A DNA stretch of 55,161 nt, taken from the NCBI GenBank assembly GCA_021771575.1, contig JAETOX010000008.1, positions 1-55,161 of the forward strand. Direction: 5' to 3'. The notes beneath the pieces are model-generated. The model worked only from the letters and a program-made list of their open reading frames with translations, was not told where the DNA came from and ran no database searches. Shown one piece after another: positions 25,343 through 33,092 of the stretch. The position numbers and the translations under genes are program-made. Origin of the DNA: Bacteroides sp. Lineage in GTDB: Bacteria; Bacteroidota; Bacteroidia; Bacteroidales; Marinifilaceae. Position 1 is the first letter of the stretch. The number at the start of each line of letters is the position of its first letter.

Positions 25343-26128
25343 ATGAGAAAATTATTTGCACTAATAGCAGTTTTAGGAATGCTTACTATTGGAGCATCGA
25401 GATTAATGGCTCAGGAAGAAGAAGCAACCCCTGTAGCTCAGACCGAGCAAACTTCTGCTTCTATCACGGATGATGAAGTTATTGAAAGCACCTCATTACA
25501 CGCAGCGATCAAACAAAAATTCATCGAAGGTGGTGCCGGATTTATGGCAGCAGTTGTATTGTGTTTGATTTTTGGTTTGGCTATTGCTATTGAAAGAGTT
25601 ATTTATCTGAATCTTTCCGATACCAATACAAAAAAATTCATTGCAGGTTTCGAAGACGCTTTGAACAACGGTGGTGTCGAAGCAGCAAAAGAATATTGTC
25701 GCAATACCCGTGGCCCGGTAGCCAGTATTTTCTATCAAGGATTGGCTCGTTACGACCAGGGTATCGACATGGTTGAAAAATCAGTCGTATCTTATGGTTC
25801 TGTACAGATGGGATTAATGGAGAAAGGATTGACTTGGGTCGGCCTATTTATTGCATTAGCTCCGATGTTAGGGTTCATGGGAACAGTAATCGGTATGATC
25901 GGGGCCTTTGATAATATTCAAGCTGCAGGTGATATGAGTCCGGCATTGGTTGCTGGTGGTATCAAGGTGGCATTGATTACAACCGTAGGTGGTTTGATCG
26001 TCGCCATGATTCTGCAAGTATTTTACAACTACTGTACTGCAAAAATAGAAGGAATCGTAAACAACATGGAAGATGCTTCTGTAAGCATGCTGGACATTTT
26101 GGTAAAATACGCACAAAAAAATAAATAA
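25343..26128 (+). CDS. exbB: ExbB / MotA-TolQ-type proton channel protein
   Basis: The 261-aa inner-membrane protein forms with ExbD the proton-driven motor that energises TonB. An N-terminal signal-like segment (MRKLFALIAVLGMLTIGASR) and an acidic linker precede three membrane helices: about 69-90 (MAAVVLCLIFGLAIAIERVI), and a pair in the second half (TWVGLFIALAPMLGFMGTVIGMIGAF and ALITTVGGLIVAMILQVFYNY). The ALAPMLGFMGTVIGM segment is the MotA/TolQ/ExbB signature. It heads a tight operon with gaps of 2, 11 and 2 bp. It should power the TonB-dependent SusC receptors in this window among others. Confidence 0.93.
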   Translation: MRKLFALIAVLGMLTIGASRLMAQEEEATPVAQTEQTSASITDDEVIESTSLHAAIKQKFIEGGAGFMAAVVLCLIFGLAIAIERVIYLNLSDTNTKKFIAGFEDALNNGGVEAAKEYCRNTRGPVASIFYQGLARYDQGIDMVEKSVVSYGSVQMGLMEKGLTWVGLFIALAPMLGFMGTVIGMIGAFDNIQAAGDMSPALVAGGIKVALITTVGGLIVAMILQVFYNYCTAKIEGIVNNMEDASVSMLDILVKYAQKNK

Positions 26129-26130
26129 AA

Positions 26131-26574
26131 ATGGATAGTAAAAAAATTCTGAATATTGTAACCATTGTACTACTCGTAATTACAGTAGTTATTTTGGCAA
26201 TGTTTGCGTTCGGAGGCAATGTACCTAATCAGTCTTATCCAACCCCTGTTTATACGTCAACATTACTGAATTGGGCTTACATATTATTTGGGTTAACAAG
26301 TATTGCTGCTATTATTTTTCCTCTGGCACGTCTGTTTTCCCGTCCAAAACAGGCAATGAAAAGCTTTATTGGATTAGCAGCAATTGCTGTATTGGTATTG
26401 ATTGCTTACACGTTGGCAGATGGAACTCCGATGAAATTAGTCGGTTATACCGGAACGGATAATATTCCTTCTATGCTGATTTTCTCGGATACTATTTTAT
26501 ACACGATGTATTTCTTATTTGCAGGAGCAATTCTTGCTATATTAGGTTCGGAAATATACAGGAGAGTAAAATAA
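26131..26574 (+). CDS. Four-helix membrane protein inserted in the exb operon
   Basis: I do not recognise a named function. The 147-aa protein has four predicted membrane helices: about 7-27 (LNIVTIVLLVITVVILAMFAF), 46-66 (LNWAYILFGLTSIAAIIFPLA), 78-95 (IGLAAIAVLVLIAYTLAD) and 118-141. It starts 2 bp after exbB and ends 11 bp before exbD, so it is translated with them. A protein in this position is common in Bacteroidales exb operons and may be an accessory subunit of the motor. No conserved catalytic motif is visible. Confidence 0.75.
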   Translation: MDSKKILNIVTIVLLVITVVILAMFAFGGNVPNQSYPTPVYTSTLLNWAYILFGLTSIAAIIFPLARLFSRPKQAMKSFIGLAAIAVLVLIAYTLADGTPMKLVGYTGTDNIPSMLIFSDTILYTMYFLFAGAILAILGSEIYRRVK

Positions 26575-26585
26575 AACAAGGCAAT

Positions 26586-27155
26586 ATGGTAAAGAAAACA
26601 CCAGAAATCAATGCTAGTTCGACAGCGGATATTGCGTTTTTGTTGTTAGCGTTTTTCTTGGCGACAACGACAATGAACGTCGATTCCGGTCTATATCGGC
26701 GTCTTCCGCCTTATCAGCCGGATAATACCGAAGCACCGAAATATGCAAAACGGAATATTTTGCAGGTATTGGTCAATCGGAATAATCAGTTGGCAATAAA
26801 CGGAGAATTAGCAGACGTTTCAACACTCAAAGACAGAACGATAGAATTCATATTAAATCCCAATAATAATGAAGAACTACCTCAGAAAGAAGTAAAAACA
26901 ATAGAACTTTTCGGACCAGTAGAGGTTTCTAAAGGAATTGTTTCACTGCAAAGCGACAAAGGAACTTCTTACGAAATGTATATTGCCGTGCAAGACCAAT
27001 TAACTGCCGCTTATTCTGAGATGAGGAATATGAAAGCTAATGAGAAATGGGGAAAGAATTTCGATCAGCTGACGACAGAGCAACAAGATGCTGTAAAAGC
27101 AGTAATCCCGATGGCTATTTCTGAAGCTGAACCTAAAAATATAGGAGGAAAATAG
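26586..27155 (+). CDS. exbD: ExbD/TolR-family biopolymer transport protein (copy 1)
   Basis: The 189-aa protein has a short cytoplasmic N-terminus, one membrane helix (STADIAFLLLAFFLATTTM, residues about 12-30, with the conserved proton-carrying Asp in TADIAF) and a periplasmic domain. It works with ExbB in the proton-driven TonB motor. At 189 aa it is longer than the usual 130-150 aa because of an insertion-rich periplasmic part. It sits 2 bp ahead of a second exbD, an arrangement seen in many Bacteroidetes. Confidence 0.88.
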   Translation: MVKKTPEINASSTADIAFLLLAFFLATTTMNVDSGLYRRLPPYQPDNTEAPKYAKRNILQVLVNRNNQLAINGELADVSTLKDRTIEFILNPNNNEELPQKEVKTIELFGPVEVSKGIVSLQSDKGTSYEMYIAVQDQLTAAYSEMRNMKANEKWGKNFDQLTTEQQDAVKAVIPMAISEAEPKNIGGK

Positions 27156-27157
27156 TC

Positions 27158-27631
27158 ATGGCTAAATTTAAAAAAGGAGGGAAAAAAGAAACGCCTGCTA
27201 TTTCAACGGCTTCTTTGCCCGATATTGTATTTATGTTGTTATTCTTCTTCATGGTTGCGACAACTATGCGTGAGGTATCTTTAATGGTAGATAACACAAT
27301 GCCTGCGGCCACACAAACTATTAAACTGGAGAAGAAATCACTCGTAAGTAATATTTACGTTGGTAAACCGACTTCTGCCTGGCAAGGAGCTTATGGAACA
27401 GAGCCGCGTATCCAGTTGAACGACCGCTTCGCAACATTACAGGAACTACAAGCTTTTGTTGCAGCAGAACGTGAAGCACGCAAAGAAGAAGATAGAAATA
27501 GCATTACAAATAACTTGAAAGTTGATCGTACAGTAACCATGGGTATCGTAACAGATATCAAACAGGAATTGCGTAAAGCAAACTCCTTAAGAATCAACTA
27601 TGGTAGTATTAAAAAAATCGGAAATAATTAA
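27158..27631 (+). CDS. exbD: ExbD/TolR-family biopolymer transport protein (copy 2)
   Basis: The 157-aa protein has the ExbD layout: a Lys/Gly-rich N-terminus, a membrane helix with the conserved Asp (ASLPDIVFMLLFFFMVATTM) and a periplasmic domain ending RINYGSIKKIGNN. It differs strongly from copy 1, so the motor may contain a heteromeric ExbD pair. It is the last gene of the exb operon, and its terminator overlaps the tRNA-Arg promoter region. Confidence 0.9.
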   Translation: MAKFKKGGKKETPAISTASLPDIVFMLLFFFMVATTMREVSLMVDNTMPAATQTIKLEKKSLVSNIYVGKPTSAWQGAYGTEPRIQLNDRFATLQELQAFVAAEREARKEEDRNSITNNLKVDRTVTMGIVTDIKQELRKANSLRINYGSIKKIGNN

Positions 27632-27642
27632 TTTTTAAAATT

Positions 27643-27666
27643 AAGAGGGGGATTTTTCCCCCTTTT
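27643..27666 (+). terminator. Terminator of the exb operon
   Basis: AAGAGGGGG (27643-27651) pairs with CCCCCTTTT (27658-27666) around a 6-nt loop (one G-T pair), 12 bp after the exbD stop, followed by a T-rich run. Confidence 0.8.
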
Positions 27667-27679
27667 ATTTGAAATTTAT

Positions 27680-27687
27680 TATCTTTG
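27680..27687 (+). promoter_or_regulatory. -7 box of the tRNA-Arg promoter
   Basis: TATCTTTG matches TAnnTTTG exactly and lies 12 nt before the tRNA 5' end. The matching -33 element is weak and overlaps the exb terminator. Confidence 0.5.
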
Positions 27688-27698
27688 CATCGCAAAAT

Positions 27699-27770
27699 GG
27701 TTCCGTAGTTCAATGGATAGAATGAAGGATTCCGGTTCCTTTGATTGGGGTTCGAGTCCCCACGGGATCA
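27699..27770 (+). tRNA. tRNA-Arg (anticodon CCG)
   Basis: The cloverleaf can be drawn by eye: acceptor GGTTCCG (27699-27705) with CGGGATC (27763-27769); D-stem GTTC/GAAT; anticodon stem AAGGA/TCCTT with loop TTCCGGT, giving anticodon CCG; T-arm TGGGG-TTCGAGT-CCCCA; discriminator A. CCA is not encoded. It reads CGG arginine codons. Confidence 0.93.
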
Positions 27771-27778
27771 CAGAGCTA

Positions 27779-27815
27779 AAAACCCAAAACACTAATATTC
27801 AGTGTTTTGGGTTTT
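27779..27815 (+). terminator. Terminator after tRNA-Arg
   Basis: A perfect 15-bp inverted repeat (AAAACCCAAAACACT at 27779-27793 with its complement at 27801-27815) with a 7-nt loop and a T-rich tail begins 9 nt after the tRNA. Confidence 0.9.
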
Positions 27816-27829
27816 ATTTTTATTTTGTG

Positions 27830-27990
27830 AATTTGCGCAACTAATGTATCAGTTTACCCAATTTTTGTCATTCATCTGCTAAAAGCCAAAACACCAAACC
27901 TTCCGGAGTAACCCGCTCTCCCAGCAAGCGGATTTAGGAGTGACGAAGACCGAAACAAAGCATTCAAACGATTTTAATGTATTGATTAAT
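27830..27990 (-). other. Unassigned sequence with a short open minus-strand frame, possible relic
   Basis: Between the tRNA terminator and the kinase promoter one minus-strand frame reads LFRSSSLLNPLAGRAGYSGR followed by FGVLAFSR and a stop (stop near 27878). It has no start codon and a stop just upstream of the frame. The composition is less AT-rich than its surroundings. It could be an intergenic repeat or a decayed gene; I cannot assign it. Confidence 0.3.
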
Positions 27991-27994
27991 CTTT

Positions 27995-28002
27995 TATCTT
28001 TG
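27995..28002 (+). promoter_or_regulatory. -7 box upstream of the hybrid kinase gene
   Basis: TATCTTTG matches TAnnTTTG exactly. An upstream TTTT at 27972-27975 lies 19 nt away as a possible weak -33 element. The leader to the ATG at 28085 is about 78 nt. Confidence 0.5.
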
Positions 28003-28084
28003 CTACGGGACTGTTTGATTTAAAATACAGCTTCCCTGTTATTAGAAATGCAGATGTTTTTTACGAGTGATTAAAGTACCCGAG

Positions 28085-30604
28085 ATGCAGCAAGAATCGA
28101 AATATACCAAATGGAAAGTAATCAGCGGATATACCGTTATTTTTTTACTGAGTATATTGTCAACCATACTGATTTACAAACAAATTACCAACCTGATCGT
28201 CAGTGAGAACAGTGTAGGCAATGCCAATAAAAAATTATTCATTATCGGCAATACCATTACAGGACTATACGAAGCGGAAGCGCTCAGTAATGCTTTCGTC
28301 CAAACCGGTTCTATCCATTATTTCCAAAAATACACCCGCCTTTTGGAAGAAACCGAAGCGAACATCGATACCTTGAAAGCTTTAACAATCCGACTCGACC
28401 AGCAATTACGTATCGATTCCATCAGTATCTTATTGGAGGAAAAAGTGAAAAATTTACAGGATCTGGTGAGGGTAAAACAATCATTGGTTCCCGACGATTT
28501 TTATAGTAAAGCTATTGCCAGCATCGAATCAGGCCGCGACTCTTTGCAGGAACAAGTAAATATCCAAAAACGATATATCACCACCATCGATAGTTCTTAT
28601 ATCATACCGGAGAAGAAACGAAGACGATGGTTATTTTTCAAGAATGAACCGGATTCAGTGTTGCAGGTATCGATTTCACACCATATGGTGATCGACACCA
28701 TCAATCGTCAGGCAACGGCCCCCAATACAGATTCTGTAGTTAATATACTGAAAGCAACCTGGGAAGACATTCAAAAACAAACACAGGATATCTCCCGTCA
28801 AATCAATCGGAAGGAATACGCTCTTATCAAACAGAGTACTTTTATTACCGACCAGCTCAAACGGATATTAAGGGAATACGAACGGGAAGAGATTAACAAT
28901 TCCTTAGCAAAACAAAAAACGCGTGAACAAACTATCACGACCATGATCCGCATTTTTGCTTGGATTGCCGTCATTGCTTTTCTATTCATCGTTTTTTTCA
29001 CCTTTTTCATTCTACGGGATCTTTCGCGAAGTCAACGCTATCGGCGGGAATTAGAAGCTGCCAACCGATATGCCGACGAACTCCTGAAAAGCCGTGAAAA
29101 AATGATAACCACCGTCACTCACGATATCAAATCCCCATTGAGCTCTGTTATCGGATACATCGAACTGCTCAACGGTACTGTGATCGACGAACGACAACGC
29201 TATTTCCTGAAAAACATGAAAGGTTCTTCAGAACACATTCTCCGCCTGACCGGTAACCTGCTGGATCTTTCTAAGCTGGAAAACAACAAAATGCCAATTG
29301 AAAAAGTGGTATTCAATCCAGCCCAATTATTTCAGGAAATCGCAGATAATTTTATGCCTTTGGCCATAGCCAAACAGCTGAAGTTAATCGGCAAATTCGA
29401 TAAAGAACTGGATAAAGAATATAAAGGTGACGCTTTACGAATCCGGCAAATCATCACCAATATTTTATCCAATGCCATCAAATACACCGCTCAGGGCGAT
29501 ATTCAATTTTCGGTCGTAAAATTCACTCATGCAGAAAAAATCAATATCCGGATCAAGGATACCGGTTCCGGCATGACCCCGGAAGAACAAAAACTCATTT
29601 TTCAGGAGTTTACCCGTCTTTCCTCACATGCAGCGATAGAGGGTACCGGTTTGGGACTAACTATCACCTTGAAATTGATTCATCTTTTACAAGGAAATAT
29701 CAGTCTGAAAAGTGAACCAGGAAAAGGGAGCTGTTTTACAATTATCCTCCCCCTCGATCCTGTTTCCAGCACAGCCACACCCGAAAGCGGCAAACCGGTA
29801 TCACAACCTGAATTCTCTTTGTCTACGCGGCAGCTGAGACTATTATTAGTCGACGACGATTCCCTTCAACTGGAAATGACAGCTTCTCTTTTACAACGCC
29901 ACCACATAGAAGTCGAAACAACGACTCACCCACAAGAAGTTCCCCCAAAATTAATGTCGCAACATTACGATATGTTGTTTTCAGACATTCAGATGCCCGA
30001 AATGAATGGTTTCGAATTAGTCGGACGAATCCGGCAACTAAATACACCTTTTGCCAAAACTCTTCCGATTGTCGCTCTTTCAGCGGATGCCGAAAAAAAA
30101 GAAGCCGATTACCTGAAAGCCGGCTTCAGTGCTTACCTAAGTAAACCTTTTACTGCTACGCAGCTGTTACAGATCGTATACCGACAAACAGGATCCCCTA
30201 TGCCTCTGATTTCCCCCGAGGACTTTTCGCAACAAACCGCAGGACAAATCTCTTTCAGCCCATATACCTTAAAAAATATCCTTCCTTTTACCGATAATGA
30301 CCCCGAGACCCTGAATAAGATTCTCCAGGCGCATATTACAGCAACGACCGAACATCTGGAACAAATGCAACGATTTGCCGCCAAAGAAGGATGGAATGCT
30401 GTGGCTCGTTTAGCACATAAAATGCTTCCTATATTCCGACAGCTGGAAGCTGAAGAGATTGTCCGTAAATTACAGCAACTCGAACGCCCTGATCAGTATC
30501 CCCTTTCTGCCAAAGAAAAGGATATACTAACGAAAAATGTTATAACAGAAATACAAGAGCTGACCAATGAACTATCCCGCCGGATTGATCATTCGATGGA
30601 GTAA
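28085..30604 (+). CDS. Hybrid sensor histidine kinase with receiver and HPt domains
   Basis: The 839-aa protein has, in order: a membrane helix at about 12-33; a periplasmic, largely helical sensor of about 250 residues; a second helix at about 288-310; a HisKA domain with THDIKSPLSSVIGY (His346); a HATPase with ILSNAIKYTAQG, IKDTGSGM and GTGLGLTITLKL; a receiver with LLLVDDD and FSDIQMPEMNGFE (Asp634); and a C-terminal HPt domain with ARLAHKMLPIF (His778). This gives a full internal phosphorelay. Its 3' end overlaps that of the convergent NtrC-type regulator gene by 16 bp, making that regulator the likely final partner. The ATG at 28085 is chosen over the GTG at 28067. The signal sensed is unknown. 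Confidence 0.93.
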   Translation: MQQESKYTKWKVISGYTVIFLLSILSTILIYKQITNLIVSENSVGNANKKLFIIGNTITGLYEAEALSNAFVQTGSIHYFQKYTRLLEETEANIDTLKALTIRLDQQLRIDSISILLEEKVKNLQDLVRVKQSLVPDDFYSKAIASIESGRDSLQEQVNIQKRYITTIDSSYIIPEKKRRRWLFFKNEPDSVLQVSISHHMVIDTINRQATAPNTDSVVNILKATWEDIQKQTQDISRQINRKEYALIKQSTFITDQLKRILREYEREEINNSLAKQKTREQTITTMIRIFAWIAVIAFLFIVFFTFFILRDLSRSQRYRRELEAANRYADELLKSREKMITTVTHDIKSPLSSVIGYIELLNGTVIDERQRYFLKNMKGSSEHILRLTGNLLDLSKLENNKMPIEKVVFNPAQLFQEIADNFMPLAIAKQLKLIGKFDKELDKEYKGDALRIRQIITNILSNAIKYTAQGDIQFSVVKFTHAEKINIRIKDTGSGMTPEEQKLIFQEFTRLSSHAAIEGTGLGLTITLKLIHLLQGNISLKSEPGKGSCFTIILPLDPVSSTATPESGKPVSQPEFSLSTRQLRLLLVDDDSLQLEMTASLLQRHHIEVETTTHPQEVPPKLMSQHYDMLFSDIQMPEMNGFELVGRIRQLNTPFAKTLPIVALSADAEKKEADYLKAGFSAYLSKPFTATQLLQIVYRQTGSPMPLISPEDFSQQTAGQISFSPYTLKNILPFTDNDPETLNKILQAHITATTEHLEQMQRFAAKEGWNAVARLAHKMLPIFRQLEAEEIVRKLQQLERPDQYPLSAKEKDILTKNVITEIQELTNELSRRIDHSME

Positions 30605-31923
30605 AGCTTCATCTTATTATATAAAGTTTTCCGGTCGATTTTAAGCAAACGAGCAGCTTCGCTTTTGTTATTATGGCATTTCGCAAGCGCCTCACGGATA
30701 AGCTCTACTTCATTTTTTTCGCGTTTTAATGCCAGGTCTTCCTCGGGAACTGTTTGGGTTTTGGCAACCACCGAAAGTTCTGCAGGTATTTCATCCAAGG
30801 AAATAAAACCGGAACGGCATAACAATGTAGCCCGTTTCACCACATTCCGCATTTCCCTTAAGTTTCCCGGCCAGCTATAATTTTTAAACACTTCCAGTAC
30901 GGCATCCTCGAAACCGATCACATCTTTACCCAGCTCTTCATTGGAAGCCACCAGAAAATGATTGGCAAAGACCGGAATATCCTCACGCCGCTCCCGTAAA
31001 CTCAAAGCCTTCAATGAAAATTCATTCAGACGATGATACAAATCTTCCCGAAAAGTTCCCTCTGCCACCGCTTTTACCAAATTTTCATTCGTAGCGGAAA
31101 TAATTCGCACATCGAATGCGATTTCCTTATCACTTCCCACAGGTTTTACCTTCCGTTCCTCCAAAGCCCTTAACAACTGTACCTGTACATCATAACTCAA
31201 ATTCCCGATCTCATCCAGAAAAATAGTACCCCCGGAAGCTGTAACAAAATAACCGGTCTTATCACTGACAGCCCCAGTAAAAGCCCCCTTCACATGGCCG
31301 AAAAATTCACTCGCCGCCAAATCTTTGGGAATAGCTCCACAATCTACAGCAATAAAAGCAGCATCTTTCCGATGACTCTCGGCATGAATCAAACGGGCAA
31401 TATATTCTTTACCTGAACCACTCTCACCTGTAATCAACACCGTCATCATCGTCGGTGCAACCAAACGCACGTATTCATATAACTTATCAGCCTCCAGGCT
31501 TGTTCCTTTTATATAAGTCGTTTGCTTTCTTGGCTTCTCCCGTTTCTTCTGCTGAGGTTCCGACTTCTGCCCAAGGGCATCCTGAATTTTCTTCAGAATC
31601 TCCTCCGGAATGACCGGTTTGGCAACATAATCGAAGGCTCCTAATTTCATAGCCAATACGGCAGTCTGAATATCTGCATAACCAGTCATTAAAATCACCT
31701 GTACAGCCGGGTTCAACGACTTAGCATTCTTCAGCAAATGGATCCCGTCTTCGTCCGGCAAGCGTAAATCTGTCAGAATAACCTGATATTTATTACTCTT
31801 TATTTTATTCACCCCCTCTTTGCATGAAAACGCTTCGTCCACCTGAAATCCCCTCTTACTGAGCCAAGTCTTCAACATTAAACAAAACGTCGTATCATCA
31901 TCTACCAATAAAATTCTTGCCAT
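30589..31923 (-). CDS. NtrC-family sigma54-dependent response regulator
   Basis: The 444-aa protein has an N-terminal receiver (VDDD at 8-10, phospho-acceptor Asp52 in ILTDLRLPDEDG), an AAA+ sigma54-activation domain with Walker A GESGSGKE (166-173), the sigma54-contacting GAFTGA loop (213-218) and Walker B TIFLDEIG (233-240), and a Fis-type helix-turn-helix at the C-terminus (NKSEAARLLKIDRKTLYNKM). It needs RpoN to open promoters. The gene is convergent with the hybrid kinase gene. The ATG at 31923 begins MARILLVDDD directly. Confidence 0.95.
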   Translation of the reverse strand: MARILLVDDDTTFCLMLKTWLSKRGFQVDEAFSCKEGVNKIKSNKYQVILTDLRLPDEDGIHLLKNAKSLNPAVQVILMTGYADIQTAVLAMKLGAFDYVAKPVIPEEILKKIQDALGQKSEPQQKKREKPRKQTTYIKGTSLEADKLYEYVRLVAPTMMTVLITGESGSGKEYIARLIHAESHRKDAAFIAVDCGAIPKDLAASEFFGHVKGAFTGAVSDKTGYFVTASGGTIFLDEIGNLSYDVQVQLLRALEERKVKPVGSDKEIAFDVRIISATNENLVKAVAEGTFREDLYHRLNEFSLKALSLRERREDIPVFANHFLVASNEELGKDVIGFEDAVLEVFKNYSWPGNLREMRNVVKRATLLCRSGFISLDEIPAELSVVAKTQTVPEEDLALKREKNEVELIREALAKCHNNKSEAARLLKIDRKTLYNKMKLYSIE

Positions 31924-32067
31924 ATCGAATTATTTAAAAGATTTACCGTACTTACAAACTCCCCGAACTATATTGCGAAATTAGAAAACTAAGTTCATGA
32001 AAAGAAGAGTTTAAGATAATTTATTAAAAAAAGCGCCCATCTGACAGTTCATTTAAAAAAAATAATA

Positions 32068-32075
32068 TAACTTTG
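32068..32075 (+). promoter_or_regulatory. -7 box of the creD-linked operon
   Basis: TAACTTTG matches TAnnTTTG and lies 21 nt before the ATG at 32097. The -33 region is A-rich and not clear. Confidence 0.45.
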
Positions 32076-32096
32076 CCACACAAAGTAATTTGAAAA

Positions 32097-32684
32097 ATGA
32101 ATAATCAAGAAGCTTTAAACACTTTGAAAGATATCCGGGAAATGATGGAAAAGTCCACCCGTTTCCTTTCTTTAAGCGGATGGTCGTCTGTTATTATCGG
32201 AATTTATTCGTGTATAGCCGCCATGATCGCCCATTACGTATTGGCGCAAACAGGAATCGATAAAACCGGAATACTTTTCTTATTTGCAATTACTCTTATT
32301 GCCCTAAGCTTACTGACCACCATCCTAATGTGCCGGCACAAAGCTCAGCGCCAGCATCGACAGTTGCAACTCGACCTTCCTACCCGCCGCTTACTTTGGA
32401 ATTTTTTTCTTCCCTTACTCGTCGGAGGAATTCTTTGTTTATCCTTAATCTGGCAACAACATTATGGCCTGACCTCCTCTCTTATGCTCATTTTTTATGG
32501 AATCGCTTTAATCAGTGCTTCCCATTATACTTACTCTAATACACGTTATTTAGGATATGCAGAAATTATCCTGGGTTTGATAGATAGCTTTATGGTCAAC
32601 CATGCTTTATTATTCTGGATGATAGGATTCGGAATATTTCATATTATTTATGGGATATTTTTTTGCCTGAAGTATGAAAAATAA
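32097..32684 (+). CDS. Integral membrane protein of a creD-linked operon
   Basis: The 195-aa protein has a short cytoplasmic N-terminus (NNQEALNTLKDIREMMEKST) and about five membrane helices, among them SVIIGIYSCIAAMIAHYVL, GILFLFAITLIALSLLTTIL and the C-terminal MIGFGIFHIIYGIFFCL. I know no biochemical role. In Bacteroidetes such a protein often precedes a small winged-helix regulator and CreD, as here, so it is probably part of the same envelope-stress unit. It is followed 34 bp later by the regulator gene. Confidence 0.75.
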   Translation: MNNQEALNTLKDIREMMEKSTRFLSLSGWSSVIIGIYSCIAAMIAHYVLAQTGIDKTGILFLFAITLIALSLLTTILMCRHKAQRQHRQLQLDLPTRRLLWNFFLPLLVGGILCLSLIWQQHYGLTSSLMLIFYGIALISASHYTYSNTRYLGYAEIILGLIDSFMVNHALLFWMIGFGIFHIIYGIFFCLKYEK

Positions 32685-32718
32685 GCTTAAACGATATATA
32701 TGTCAATAATTTCTTCGG

Positions 32719-33024
32719 ATGAGACTATATTTAGAAGATATCAACAAGGCCTTCGAGAGTAAGGTGAGACTGGGAATCATGTCAATACTCACAGTCAACG
32801 AGTCGATGGATTTCGTTACCTTGAAAAATCTGCTCGAACTGACAGATGGCAATCTGGCTAGTCATACCCGTAATCTCGAAGAACTCGGCTATATCCAAAG
32901 TTTTAAGCAATTTATCGGCAGACGCCCCAATACGACTTTTTCTATAACAGATAAAGGAAAAGAAGCTTTTCAAAAACATCTTTCAGCCTTGGAAGAGTTT
33001 TTGAAAAATCAACAAAATAGCTAG
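32719..33024 (+). CDS. Small winged-helix transcriptional regulator
   Basis: The 101-aa protein is a single winged-helix DNA-binding domain of the ArsR/MarR-like HTH_34 type: FESKVRLGIMSILTVNESMD, then LKNLLELTDGNLASHTRNLE as the recognition helix region and a wing RRPNTTFSITDKGKEAF. Between a membrane protein and creD, it is the likely local regulator. No ligand or metal-binding cysteines are visible. Confidence 0.88.
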   Translation: MRLYLEDINKAFESKVRLGIMSILTVNESMDFVTLKNLLELTDGNLASHTRNLEELGYIQSFKQFIGRRPNTTFSITDKGKEAFQKHLSALEEFLKNQQNS

Positions 33025-33092
33025 AAAAGAAACTTATTTTTTAAACACATACTTTGTATTTCAAAGCACTTTTAACATCAAACAGAACGATT

